Shown: one piece after another, positions 13,175 to 21,292 of the stretch
Position numbering within the stretch: the first letter of the stretch is position 1
Layout: the number at the start of each line of letters is the position of its first letter
Source of the DNA: a virus
Reading direction: 5' to 3' (one strand)
Length of the DNA stretch: 28,738 bases
Virus record (IMG/VR): IMGVR_UViG_3300003702_000026
Span: 1 to 28,738 of that record
Notes under the pieces: model-generated
The model's input: only the letters and a program-made list of their open reading frames with translations
What the model was told of the DNA's origin: nothing
The model's database searches: none
Made by a program: the position numbers and the translations under genes

Positions 13175-13743
13175 AGGTTTCTTCCCCATTTTATATCAAT
13201 TAGTTCACCGGTGCTGAATTCCATTCCACGATCGCCGGGAAAGAAACTTTGCTGACTAACATCATTTGTTCTTCTACCCTGTTGTAGTTCAAAGTCATAG
13301 AATACACTACTGCTTACAACACTAATGGTGCTATTTTTTTTAGTTTCGTTGATTTTATATCCCACTACTTCGCCGTCCCAGAGCAGTACTGGTGATCCTA
13401 CAATATCTAAACTACTGTCAAAGAATACTCTGTAGATACAAACTTGTTTATCGACAAAATCATTGTTTAGAAACAGGTCAGTAAAGGTTGAACTTACTCC
13501 TGTTAAAACAATGTTGATCTGGTTTACTCTAGCATCTATGGTTTCACTGATTAAATCAAAACTCAGTAGTTCACCGTTCGCTGAATAAGTGCCACTGCCA
13601 GCTGTGGGCGTGGTTGTAGTAATACTAAAAGGTGCGTTTGTTTGACGTTGTATACTGGGGAAATGTAGTTCTACTAGATCAGCAAGTATTAACTGATCTT
13701 TCGCCAGCTCCGCGTTTATTGTGCTTCCTAGGCCTCTTGCCAT
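13171..13743 (-). CDS. Tail hub / minor tail protein (lambda L- or GTA hub-like)
   Basis: 190 residues. It opens MARGLGSTINAELAKDQLILADLVELHFPS and has beta-rich sequence with GELLSFDLISETIDARVNQINIVLTGVSS. The C-terminus (FFPGDRGMEFSTGELIDIKWGRNL) resembles the end of DUF2163/DUF1833-type hub proteins. Gene order, one gene after the distal tail gene and two before the tip protein, fits a baseplate hub. It begins directly next to the stop of the previous gene. Family assignment is moderate, the structural role good. Confidence 0.75.
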   Translation of the reverse strand: MARGLGSTINAELAKDQLILADLVELHFPSIQRQTNAPFSITTTTPTAGSGTYSANGELLSFDLISETIDARVNQINIVLTGVSSTFTDLFLNNDFVDKQVCIYRVFFDSSLDIVGSPVLLWDGEVVGYKINETKKNSTISVVSSSVFYDFELQQGRRTNDVSQQSFFPGDRGMEFSTGELIDIKWGRNL

Positions 13744-14345
13744 TAAATTGCCTCACGAGCACTAAAACTAAATCCTGCGGTATCTGCCATGCCCAGGTTA
13801 AAATCAGCATTATTGTCTTCCAGAAACAGTGTAAAGGGCACTGAGTTTACTGTTACTGTTTCATCATTTGCTACACTAGCCAAAAGTGCTGGAAAAAACT
13901 GTATGCTTCCGGTGCCACTGCCAGTACTGGTAACATCAGCGGTTACCATATAAACCTTGCCGTGGCCACTGAACTTAATAAAGTCACCGGCTTTTAAAAT
14001 AGCTGTGCCAGTACTGGCACCATCAAAGTTAGCAGTAGTTACTCCAATACTTAAAGCACCATTGATCACTGGATCAGCGCCACTGTATTCTGTAATAGTA
14101 TTGCTGTGATCAGGAATAGTTGCTGTAAATGTTTCAAACTGGCCGCTTTGTTTTACAATAAAGGCCTGTAGTGGCAAAAAGGTTGCTGTTTTAGTTGGAG
14201 CATAGTCAAACTCAAGTGTCCAGTAATGACCGGCACCGCTTTTAACCTGACGCCTACCGTTAACACTATAGGTAATAATGTTTGGTGTTTGACTAGTTAG
14301 TCTAACTGTTCTTGCTACTGGTGATGCTGGTAAACTTCCGCTCAT
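13743..14345 (-). CDS. Distal tail / minor tail protein
   Basis: 200 residues overlapping the tape-measure stop by 4 bases. The N-terminus (SLPASPVARTVRLTSQTPNIITYSVNGRRQVKSGAGHYWTLEFDYAP) is characteristic of phage minor tail proteins that follow the tape measure. The middle holds ALSIGVTTANFDGAST..LKAGDFIKFSGHGKVYMVTADV, a beta-barrel-like segment, and the end is FNLGMADTAGFSFSAREAI. It likely closes the tail tube and joins it to the hub. Confidence 0.8.
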   Translation of the reverse strand: MSGSLPASPVARTVRLTSQTPNIITYSVNGRRQVKSGAGHYWTLEFDYAPTKTATFLPLQAFIVKQSGQFETFTATIPDHSNTITEYSGADPVINGALSIGVTTANFDGASTGTAILKAGDFIKFSGHGKVYMVTADVTSTGSGTGSIQFFPALLASVANDETVTVNSVPFTLFLEDNNADFNLGMADTAGFSFSAREAI

Positions 14346-16729
14346 ACCGGGCTCCTTCTGCCTTGTTGCTCAATACTTTCCCTAACAATATTAGTTATTA
14401 AACCTCGCCTTTGTAGAATTACCTGATCCAGGCCCTGAGCATCAATTGCTTGAATATTGAAATTAACGTTAACATCGCCCGCTCTAGTTTCACCACGATT
14501 AGGCATAATCTGACCACTACCACTAGGCACAAACATTTCAGGTCCGCTTTCGCCAACCATGTAGTTTTTACCACCAGTGACCGGCCCACCAAATCGTCTT
14601 CCAGTATACTGTTGGCTGGCAATAGTAGCAATCTGAGCAGCACCAACAGCAATAATTATACCAGCAAGCAGTGGACCAAATATACCGCCCTGAGCCAGTG
14701 CTTTTGTTACACCCTGGGCAATGTTGATAACAGCTTCTGCCATAGCAACACCTTTCATTAGCATAAAGGCTTCTTTACTGTGTTGTCCCAGTGCTGTTAA
14801 GGCTTGTTTGCCGCCTTCGATAATAAACTTTGCTTTTTCTTTTTCTGAAAACTTAGTAAAATCTAGTTCAGCATACTTACCAGACTTGAATTTGCCGAGT
14901 TGATTATCAAAGTTTCTCTGAGCAATTGCTGCTATGTTTTTAGCGTGTAGTTCACTTATTCGTTGTTGATAGTTGTTAAAGTCACTCTGCTTAAGATTAA
15001 ACTTTTCGTGATACTCTTTAAGAGCGAGTAAGCGTTCATCTTGAGCAAATATTTCTGCGTCGGTTTCGTTGCGTAAAGCAGCCTGAAGTGTTTCAAATCT
15101 ATCTGCTATTTGTTGTTTTTGGGCTTCTAGTTCTCTCGCTGCCGCTGCGGCTGCTCTTTCTGCGGCTTTTATTACCGCTTTCGCTGCTCTGTCTGCTGCT
15201 TTTTTTGCTTTTTCTGCTTCCTTCAATGCCTTTCCTGTATCAATGGGCCTCTCCATTGCAGCGCCAAAACCAATACCACCCTTTGCCTCAAATCCAGTCG
15301 CTTTTTTTGCTTCTTCAAGATCTACACCCGGTGTTTCTAGTGCTTTTGCAGCTTTGCGCTGTATTTCATCATATTCCTTGCCGGCTTCTTTTATATGATC
15401 AATAAAGTTTCCAACACTACCAGTAGCACTATCCCAGGCTGATGATATAGATGATCCAACACTACGTGCTACTTTTTCCAGTTTGTCCATACCAGGTATT
15501 AACCTCGCTACAAAGTTATAAACTGATCTCATAGCATTAACTACATGATTGAACATGTCAATCATAAAGTCTATTGCTTTACCGAATATGTCGCTTACCC
15601 AGTTTGTGAATTTAGCAAATGGTGCTCCTACAAGATAGTCAAAAGCAGCTCCTAACTGATGCAAACTTCGCAATAATCCATTGCTACCTACAATGTATGC
15701 TATTAAACCGGTGATTGCTAAAGCTATAGCAGTAAATGGATTGGCGAGCATAGCAGCATTGACGCCGAGCATTGCCGGAATTAAGTTTCTTAAACCAGCA
15801 GTAAAAGTTTTTATCAAACCCCCACCCTTCTTAAGACTTCTGTTAAGAGTAGACATGGCAATGTATAAAGTAGTTACTAATTTCATGCCTATTATACTCC
15901 ACAGAGCACCTTTAAACATCTCGAAGTTTTTTACTAGGAATACAAGAGCGTCATTCAACTTCTCGATAGCCGTACCTAAACCACGGCCCAGACTGTCTGC
16001 TAAAGCTCCATTCGCGTCAAGTAAATCTGTCATGTATACCAGAAGATTATTAAGGGCTGGAGTTAATCGGGTACCAATAGCATTGGCGGAGCTCCGTACC
16101 TGAATCATGAAGTTACTCATCAAAGTGCTGGTGTTGTCAAGTTTTTCTTGAGTAGCACCACCAAAAGTTTTGTGTAACCCTCTGGTTAGACCATCAAGAA
16201 TCCATTTCGCACCTTTAGCAGTGGCACCTACTCCAGCTATTTCTTTTTTGGTTAGATTCAATTCTTCTTTTAATATTTTTAGAATAGGAATACCACGATC
16301 TCCTAATCTGTTTATGTCTTCCATATTAAGACCACCTTCAGTTGTTCTAGCAAACAAATCAGTCATAGCAGCCAAAGCACCCATTTGATCTGTGGTAACT
16401 GCCGCAGTGTCAGTAAATACTGAAAGAAGTTCTCGGGTAGGTGTAATGCCGGCTGCTCTAAGTTTAATGAATGTCGTGGTTAGATCTTCAACACCGAATT
16501 GTGTTGATTTGGCAAAGTCTTCGATAACAGCGAATGCTTGTTTACCCAGCGTGGCAGTGCCATAAACACTTTTTAAACTATCAGTAAGATCTTCGAACGT
16601 GGCAGTAATTCTTACAATACTAGCTAACATTTGTGTGCCACCTATAGCGGCCAGAGCAGCACCGGCGGCACTAACCGCCCGGTTAAATCCCCCACTATCT
16701 AGTTTTAACTTTACGACTTGCGCGGTCAT
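14342..16729 (-). CDS. Tail tape measure protein
   Basis: 795 residues, mostly helical. It has the N-terminal tape-measure domain with ITATFEDLTDSLKSVYGTA, FGVEDLTTTFIKLRAAGI and a TTEGGLNMEDINRLGDRGIPIL segment. Hydrophobic segments lie around residues 270-350 (for example LIPAMLGVNAAMLANPFTAIALAITGLIAYIVG). An Ala/Lys/Glu coiled coil lies around 500-560, and a hydrophobic stretch around 660-710. By the usual rule of about 0.15 nm per residue it predicts a tail near 120 nm, a siphovirus tail. Its start lies inside the frameshift extension of the upstream chaperone gene, which is the normal layout. Confidence 0.95.
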   Translation of the reverse strand: MTAQVVKLKLDSGGFNRAVSAAGAALAAIGGTQMLASIVRITATFEDLTDSLKSVYGTATLGKQAFAVIEDFAKSTQFGVEDLTTTFIKLRAAGITPTRELLSVFTDTAAVTTDQMGALAAMTDLFARTTEGGLNMEDINRLGDRGIPILKILKEELNLTKKEIAGVGATAKGAKWILDGLTRGLHKTFGGATQEKLDNTSTLMSNFMIQVRSSANAIGTRLTPALNNLLVYMTDLLDANGALADSLGRGLGTAIEKLNDALVFLVKNFEMFKGALWSIIGMKLVTTLYIAMSTLNRSLKKGGGLIKTFTAGLRNLIPAMLGVNAAMLANPFTAIALAITGLIAYIVGSNGLLRSLHQLGAAFDYLVGAPFAKFTNWVSDIFGKAIDFMIDMFNHVVNAMRSVYNFVARLIPGMDKLEKVARSVGSSISSAWDSATGSVGNFIDHIKEAGKEYDEIQRKAAKALETPGVDLEEAKKATGFEAKGGIGFGAAMERPIDTGKALKEAEKAKKAADRAAKAVIKAAERAAAAAARELEAQKQQIADRFETLQAALRNETDAEIFAQDERLLALKEYHEKFNLKQSDFNNYQQRISELHAKNIAAIAQRNFDNQLGKFKSGKYAELDFTKFSEKEKAKFIIEGGKQALTALGQHSKEAFMLMKGVAMAEAVINIAQGVTKALAQGGIFGPLLAGIIIAVGAAQIATIASQQYTGRRFGGPVTGGKNYMVGESGPEMFVPSGSGQIMPNRGETRAGDVNVNFNIQAIDAQGLDQVILQRRGLITNIVRESIEQQGRRSPV

Positions 16730-17227
16730 GTGCTGCTTGCTCCTCCATCCTACAGATCTGAAAATATGCTAACCATAATTCCAGTTCCGGGAATGACATA
16801 TTTGCTGCTTGTTCAAGTGACATTTTTAATTCGCTAGCGACTCGGAGTAGCAGCATTAACTCCGGGTCTGTCTTTAGTTTTTTACCGTTTCTTCAACATC
16901 CATAGTATAGGTTTCCATTCCTTCATTGATAACCCCGGCTACTTCAATAATAACGGCCGGATCTACTTCATTTAAAAGAATAACCCTATCACTATTTCTA
17001 AACATTAGTTTGCCATCTTCATCTCTACATTTTACAACCAAACTCTCAACGAGGGCTTCTGTGATCTTGCCCTGTTGATGTAGATTTAAAATACGACTTT
17101 CATCTTTAAAACTGTTTACTGATTTAAAATAGATATTGGTATCCCAGGCACTAACATGGTATTCATTAAGGTCCTGATCTAATCTCGATCTAAAGTGGTC
17201 TGTTGCTTTTTTTAATACTGGGGTCAT
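16695..17227 (-). CDS. Tail assembly chaperone, -1 frameshift product (G-T type)
   Basis: The 117-codon frame at 16874-17227 ends with GTA AAA AAC TAA, which holds the slippery heptamer A AAA AAC (16883-16877) just before the stop. A -1 shift continues for about 60 codons: LKTDPELMLLLRVASEL, then KMSLEQAANMSFPELELWLAYFQ, ending at TAG 16697-16695 inside the tape-measure start. The extension has the look of known T domains (a WLAYF-type block). As in lambda G/GT, the short form coats the tape measure and the long form links it to tube protein. Coordinates cover the long product. Confidence 0.85.
16874..17227 (-). CDS. Tail assembly chaperone, short form (G type)
   Basis: 117 residues (MTPVLKKATDHFRSRLDQDLNEYHVSAWDTNIYFKSVNSF at the start, ending METYTMDVEETVKN). 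Small, acidic, helical chaperones of this size directly before the tape measure are the rule in siphoviruses. The segment WDTNIYFKSVNSFKDESRILNLHQQGKITEALVESLV..CRDEDGKLMF matches the general pattern of such proteins. The start overlaps the previous stop as ATGA. Confidence 0.85.
   Translation of the reverse strand: MTPVLKKATDHFRSRLDQDLNEYHVSAWDTNIYFKSVNSFKDESRILNLHQQGKITEALVESLVVKCRDEDGKLMFRNSDRVILLNEVDPAVIIEVAGVINEGMETYTMDVEETVKN
16877..16883 (-). promoter_or_regulatory. -1 programmed ribosomal frameshift site A AAA AAC
   Basis: The heptamer has the X XXY YYZ form and lies immediately before the zero-frame TAA. This gives the fused long chaperone described above. An obvious downstream pseudoknot could not be worked out by eye. 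Confidence 0.85.
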
Positions 17228-17523
17228 TTAAGTTTTCTCCTTGCTTTTAATGCTTGTATAGCAGGTTTAGTAATACCGCGTGGTCGTTGGCGACTGCTGC
17301 CCTTTTCCAGATACACAGTGTATGGTTGTGAATTATAAATCTCATAACCACTGCTCACCTTCTTAGACCGCCAACTACGGCGTGCCAGCCCATTGCGAAC
17401 CGGTGTATGTCTTTCGAGTGCATGTTGGACATCTCCGCTCAGAGCCCTAAGGTTTTTTACACCTCTGGCTTTGACGTCAGATTCCATTCGTCGAGTACTA
17501 GCAACCTTCCAGGATATTCTCAC
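17224..17523 (-). CDS. Tail completion / head-tail joining protein, HK97 gp10-like
   Basis: 99 residues, basic, from a GTG start. It has THE pattern TPVRNGLARRSWRSKKVSSGYEIYN followed by QPYTVYLEKGSSRQRPRGITKPAI, which is the typical core of HK97 gp10-like minor proteins (TPV.TG.LR.S....N...Y...LE.G.S.Q.P.G). Such proteins sit at the neck or tail terminator. Here the gene lies unusually after the tube protein rather than before it. It is translationally coupled to the chaperone gene by ATGA. Confidence 0.85.
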   Translation of the reverse strand: MRISWKVASTRRMESDVKARGVKNLRALSGDVQHALERHTPVRNGLARRSWRSKKVSSGYEIYNSQPYTVYLEKGSSRQRPRGITKPAIQALKARRKLK

Positions 17524-17535
17524 AGTGTATACCTA

Positions 17536-17958
17536 TTAGGCATCTGCTGCGTATGTTAAGTCACCTGTGCCCTGTGCTGTGAAACTGCCAGTTACAATAC
17601 CGTCAAAACTGCCGGTTACGCTGAAACCTGTTACAACTACGGCGCCACTAAGTTTAATGTTACCGGTACCAGTACCTTCTGGATAAAGGATAACTGCTCC
17701 CGCCGGATCACCACTGCCATCAGCAACTGCTTTCAATTGGCCGATATCGGTATACTGTGTAGCAGCATTCGTTGCTTCAAGTACTACATCACCGCTTACA
17801 GTGAATGTGTTTAGACCTTTTACATAGGTCCTGCTCTGGTCGCCCATAGCAGTTGTTTCGATTGTATCCATGGTCGTATCCAGTGTAAAGCTGGTGATTT
17901 CTGCTAAAGTTACACCACCGATACTAAGAACGCCCGCGGTTCCTCTGATTGCTGCCAT
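17536..17958 (-). CDS. Major tail tube protein
   Basis: 140 residues. Opening MAAIRGTAGVLSIGGVTLAEITSFTLDTTMDTIETTAMGDQSRTYVKGLNTFTVSGDVVLEA and closing FSVTGSFDGIVTGSFTAQGTGDLTYA are characteristic of TP901-1/lambda V-like tail tube subunits, which stack as hexameric rings around the tape measure. Composition is low in Cys and rich in Thr/Gly, as expected of an abundant virion protein. Confidence 0.9.
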   Translation of the reverse strand: MAAIRGTAGVLSIGGVTLAEITSFTLDTTMDTIETTAMGDQSRTYVKGLNTFTVSGDVVLEATNAATQYTDIGQLKAVADGSGDPAGAVILYPEGTGTGNIKLSGAVVVTGFSVTGSFDGIVTGSFTAQGTGDLTYAADA

Positions 17959-17961
17959 TGT

Positions 17962-18168
17962 TTATTCCTCCTTTGGCTCTGCTTTTACAGTGTCGACCAT
18001 GTGAAGTACCACTTGCTCATCTACTGTTATAATTTTCTTTTTACTTTTACTAGGTTTTTTTGTTTCAACTGGCGGGTCTAATAACTGCCAGCCGGCCTTT
18101 AATTTTGCGTCCACCAGATGTTCAGCAAAGTCTCTGCGCTTTCCGGTGTCATCTTTCATCCAAGTCAT
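17962..18168 (-). CDS. Small charged protein in the connector region
   Basis: 68 residues, Lys-rich (KKPSKSKKK in the middle) with an acidic end. The N-terminus MTWMKDDTGKRRDFAEHLVDAKLKAGWQLLDPP resembles short phage proteins encoded between connector and tube genes that often begin with a W..L.P..... repeat. It overlaps the previous gene by one base. Function unknown; a minor neck protein or assembly factor is possible. Confidence 0.65.
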   Translation of the reverse strand: MTWMKDDTGKRRDFAEHLVDAKLKAGWQLLDPPVETKKPSKSKKKIITVDEQVVLHMVDTVKAEPKEE

Positions 18169-18602
18169 TATAATTGTCCCCTTGTATATTGATAATCTAC
18201 TCTAACTGTGATTGTTACTTCACCCTGCGGTGGCTCGACATCATTATTTACCAAGATCTCAGTAACCTGCGTGTCCAGTGCGGTGCCACTACGAGTAACG
18301 TCACCCACCAGAGTTTCTTCAACCCTCTCGATAATATCGTTGCGCTGGCGATCAAGGTTTGCACCAGTAACATAACAAGTAACATTATAGAAAATACTGG
18401 CAAAGCGACTACCGCTACTGCCCAATAAACTAAGCGCGTCCCTGGTTTCGTTTTCTGTTGTGATATAGATAGCCGGGTATTGGCTTCTGGCGAGATTTTC
18501 ATGATCTATGGTCTCCCTTGTAACTACAATTGGCTTGGGATCACGCATATCCCTGAGCTCATCTAACATATTCTGAACAATGAGTTCTCTCTTATTGCTC
18601 AT
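18168..18602 (-). CDS. Tail terminator-like minor tail protein
   Basis: 144 residues starting at ATGA overlap with the upstream gene. It contains YPAIYITTENETRD, then a beta-strand block (FASIFYNVTCYVTGANLDRQRNDIIERVEETL) and ends with PPQGEVTITVRVDYQYTRGQL. Such RNDIIERVEE...V.Y.Y..G.L order is usual for tail terminator / lambda U-like proteins that cap the tube and bind the head connector. Position between head connector and tube genes agrees. Confidence 0.8.
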   Translation of the reverse strand: MSNKRELIVQNMLDELRDMRDPKPIVVTRETIDHENLARSQYPAIYITTENETRDALSLLGSSGSRFASIFYNVTCYVTGANLDRQRNDIIERVEETLVGDVTRSGTALDTQVTEILVNNDVEPPQGEVTITVRVDYQYTRGQL

Positions 18603-19054
18603 CTAACTAATCTCTGATAATTTACAGGAAGTTTTTCGGCATCTGTTACTGTGTCATCGCTATCCTGATCATATTCTACGCCATCCATGAGCACCTGAGT
18701 AAATTCTTCACTATAGCTGGATTTGTAAAACTTTAGCATTTCCATGAACCTGTCACTTTCAGGATCATGTCTCGTTAACTGAGGCAAGATATAATATCCT
18801 AAACAATGATAAACAGAAGCTCTTGTAAACTGACTTTCTGTTAACTTTGCTTCATCCATTTCTATAGCTTCTGTTAATTGACTAATATCTCTGTAACCCA
18901 GGCTTTTTCTCGGCCACCATTCTATTCTGAGTTTCCGGAAAATATCCTGTCTTGATTTTTCAAATAAACTTTCAAAATCCAGGATACCGTAGTCGCGAAT
19001 ATCTGTTACATATTCTTCTACATCTTGTAGTGTAATCATATCGGCTGTGGCCAT
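18599..19054 (-). CDS. Head-tail connector (adaptor-like) protein
   Basis: 151 residues from ATG at 19054, chosen over TTG at 19057 because GGAG lies 6 bases before it. Mainly helical: MITLQDVEEYVTDIRDYGI, FEKSRQDIFRKLRIEWWPRK and FTRASVYHCLGYYILPQLTRHDPESDRFMEMLKFYKSSYSEEFTQVL. The YY.EEF-like end and the place after the capsid gene fit a gp6/gp15-type adaptor that binds the portal. An 11-bp hairpin separates it from the capsid gene. Confidence 0.75.
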   Translation of the reverse strand: MATADMITLQDVEEYVTDIRDYGILDFESLFEKSRQDIFRKLRIEWWPRKSLGYRDISQLTEAIEMDEAKLTESQFTRASVYHCLGYYILPQLTRHDPESDRFMEMLKFYKSSYSEEFTQVLMDGVEYDQDSDDTVTDAEKLPVNYQRLVR

Positions 19055-19076
19055 CAACTTCTCCTTGCCCGGTATA

Positions 19077-19101
19077 CTGGGCGGGGATTGTCCCCGCCCA
19101 G
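19077..19101 (-). promoter_or_regulatory. GC-rich hairpin after the major capsid gene
   Basis: CTGGGCGGGGA and TCCCCGCCCAG form an 11-bp perfect stem with a 3-base loop, between the capsid stop and the ribosome site of the connector gene. There is no T-run after it, so it is more likely an mRNA 3'-end stabiliser or partial attenuator that favours capsid expression. Confidence 0.75.
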
Positions 19102-19134
19102 TTAACTGGTTATTATCGCTTAACTAGTTCTTAG

Positions 19135-19980
19135 TTACGAAATTGTCCCGTCTGATGTAACTGCTACACCATACGCGGCTTTTGTAACTGCCTGACCAAC
19201 AGTCATGCTGCCTACTAGTTCAAAAGCACGCATTTTTGCGTTACGCTGTTGTTCTAGTCTCACTTCACGACCGATAGCCATGCCGATTGCGTCCCGAGCG
19301 AACACACCACCAATATAACCGTCGGCGCTGACGCTAGCAACAGCGGTGCTTTCAATAACGGTTACACCAGCGATTGTGCCAACGAGGCCTGTTTCCAGGG
19401 CTTCATTACCACGATCACTGAGGTTAGCAATAGCGCCGCCGGAGTTGACCAGAGACTTCTTGAGGTTATAAACGGCTGCTGGATGGAACACACCGAAGTA
19501 TGGTCCTGGAGCATTAGCAGCGCGAAGAGTTGCTGCTGCCTGGAAGATCTCGTCTGCATCTAGCTCAGCAGCATCGTTGCCCTGAGTGTTTGAGAAGCTG
19601 CTGAATAGTGCGAACACATCAGTGTCCATTTTAACAGCAAGCGCCTCACCGATAACGCGGCCAACATCGGCAGCAATATTAAGTGCTGCTGATTCTAGCA
19701 TTAGATCGGTAATTGTTGTCATTATGCCTAGCTCTGCTAGTGTAATGTTAACACTTGTTGGGTTTAAAGCAGTATTTGCCAGAATCACTCCTTCAGTAGG
19801 GGCTGTAGCCGCCACTGATGGATAGACTGGAACTTGGAATGTTTTTCCGCCGCCCGTACCCAAATTATATGTACGCACAACTTCGCGACTTACAGAACGT
19901 TCCTGAGCCGTGAAAATTGCTTCTTGAAGAATATTGGTATAAAGTTCACTACCAACACTACTTGTAATTTCGTCTGCCAT
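19135..19980 (-). CDS. Major capsid protein, HK97-like
   Basis: 281 residues with a strong ribosome site. It opens MADEITSSVGSELYTNILQEAIFTAQERSVSREVV, followed by GGGKTFQVPVYP and a long Ala/Thr-rich region (LAELGIMTTITDLMLESAALNIAADVGRVIGEALAVKMDTDVFALF). Later it has GPYFGVFHPAAVYNLKKSL and GVTVIESTAV...YIGGVFARDAIGMAIGREVRLEQQRNAKMRAFELVGSMTVGQAV. This is the pattern of marine-type capsid proteins of HK97 fold. It directly follows the scaffold gene. No N-terminal delta domain is seen, which agrees with the separate scaffold. Confidence 0.92.
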   Translation of the reverse strand: MADEITSSVGSELYTNILQEAIFTAQERSVSREVVRTYNLGTGGGKTFQVPVYPSVAATAPTEGVILANTALNPTSVNITLAELGIMTTITDLMLESAALNIAADVGRVIGEALAVKMDTDVFALFSSFSNTQGNDAAELDADEIFQAAATLRAANAPGPYFGVFHPAAVYNLKKSLVNSGGAIANLSDRGNEALETGLVGTIAGVTVIESTAVASVSADGYIGGVFARDAIGMAIGREVRLEQQRNAKMRAFELVGSMTVGQAVTKAAYGVAVTSDGTIS

Positions 19981-19998
19981 GGTTTTCTCCTAAATGGC

Positions 19999-20682
19999 TT
20001 AACTTTCTTGCCTACGAGCCTCCCGGTGTTTCTTGTAGATTTCCCTGTGATCTCGTCGGTTAAGATCCAGATCAGCAATTTTAACTGATCCGGTATTAAG
20101 GGTAGCCTGATTTGAACTACCACTGCCTCCTGGAGTAGAAGCAACAAAATGTGGATTACTTGCTAACCATTCCTCGACATATCCTTCAACCGTAAGTGGT
20201 TTGCCGGAATCGTCATATCTAGGTCGGTCTTCGGTATCCAAAACTTCAACATCACCAGTTTCTGTTAATCTGACACTTTTGCCCAATAATTCAGCAACTT
20301 GTTCACTGTTGATAGCACGATGTTTACCAGCGGCGCTAATTAAAGCACCTGTAACCCTGACATTGTGAATTTGTTTTTGTAGATCCGATATCTGACTGTC
20401 CTTTTTTTGGACAGTTTCTTCGAGTATTTTCTCAAACTCACCTCGTCTTTTTTTAGCCTCCAGTTGTTTACCTTCCTCGGCTTTGATTAGTGTGTTATAG
20501 TGATCAACGTCAATACCTGAGTATTTTTTCTCTATTTTAGACCGTTCTCTGCTAAGTCGTTCCGCGACAATTCTGTCTAAATCTTCTTGTCTAAACAATT
20601 TTTCCTCGGGTTCGGATGTCGCTGTGTCCTGATCCTGAGTTTCGTCTACATTCTCTGTAGCCGCCAAGTTTTCGCTTGTCAT
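19999..20682 (-). CDS. Capsid scaffolding protein
   Basis: 227 residues. The N-terminus is acidic and disordered (Glu/Asp/Thr-rich). FRQEDLDRIVAERLSRERSKIEKKY is the typical scaffold opening, followed by a long coiled coil to about residue 110 (EFEKILEETVQKKDSQISDLQKQI). A segment ALISAAGKHRAINSEQVAELLGKSVRLTETGDVEVLD and an end rich in Arg/Lys/His follow. The basic C-terminal helix would bind capsid subunits. It directly precedes the capsid gene. It is expected to be released or degraded after assembly. Confidence 0.9.
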   Translation of the reverse strand: MTSENLAATENVDETQDQDTATSEPEEKLFRQEDLDRIVAERLSRERSKIEKKYSGIDVDHYNTLIKAEEGKQLEAKKRRGEFEKILEETVQKKDSQISDLQKQIHNVRVTGALISAAGKHRAINSEQVAELLGKSVRLTETGDVEVLDTEDRPRYDDSGKPLTVEGYVEEWLASNPHFVASTPGGSGSSNQATLNTGSVKIADLDLNRRDHREIYKKHREARRQES

Positions 20683-20704
20683 ATACCTATCTCCTACTGG
20701 GTTA

Positions 20705-21292
20705 TTATATATTTATAACCTTCGACCACTCCGGTTGCCTGGCTTTATACGCATGGGCATTGTTATTCTTCCTTATATGCCAGTGGCTTCTTGATCTTAT
20801 CGGTTTAAAACCGGGTAATTCTGGGGCTGTTTTATCTGGGGTTTCCAAGAATATTACTGGAATACTCAAAAACCACGCCGGATATGCATGGACCAAGTTC
20901 ATTATTTCGGGTACCTGAGTTACCTTTATCCAGTCCGCGGGTTCCGGCTTAAAATCTTCTATGGTTCGAACCTCGGCAAATTGGTTAAACATTCGTAAAT
21001 TAACTCTTAAGACCCCAAAACAACCGGGTTTCTCATACACAGTTTTTACCCTTCCTAGAAAAAGACTTTCGAGGCCGAGCTGACTACCAAGGAGTATGCC
21101 CAGGCCTGGGGCCGGTTCCGGAACTTTTGTTAATTGCCGGATAACACCGTGCTGAAAAGTTGTGTAAGTTAATAGTGGGTTTATCAAAGTTTTATATGTA
21201 CCTCTAACACTCCAGAATTTAGCTGATTCCGGAAGTTGATTCGCCTGGTTCGCCTGGTGCAGACAATACCCCTCCCTCAGTTTCGGTTTCAT
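20705..21292 (-). CDS. Unknown protein between portal and scaffold genes
   Basis: 195 residues from an ATG at 21292 with AAGGAG 9 bases upstream, overlapping the 3' end of the portal gene by 74 bases. A longer frame begins at 21316 and a TTG-started version at 21187. The gene fills the 536-base space before the scaffold, so something is probably encoded there. It has hydrophobic and aromatic blocks (VIRQLTKVPEPAPGLGILLGSQLGLESLFLG, EIMNLVHAYPAWFLSIPVIFLE) and a basic end (RSRSHWHIRKNNNAHAYKARQPEWSKV). No family is recognised. A minor head protein is suggested by position only. Confidence 0.55.
   Translation of the reverse strand: MKPKLREGYCLHQANQANQLPESAKFWSVRGTYKTLINPLLTYTTFQHGVIRQLTKVPEPAPGLGILLGSQLGLESLFLGRVKTVYEKPGCFGVLRVNLRMFNQFAEVRTIEDFKPEPADWIKVTQVPEIMNLVHAYPAWFLSIPVIFLETPDKTAPELPGFKPIRSRSHWHIRKNNNAHAYKARQPEWSKVINI

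Noticed and set aside
14450-16388. Several plus-strand open frames of 60-140 codons opposite the tape-measure gene
   Set aside because: They lie wholly within a strongly supported minus-strand gene, have odd composition (Leu/Ser/Pro runs from the Ala/Lys-rich antisense) and lack ribosome sites.
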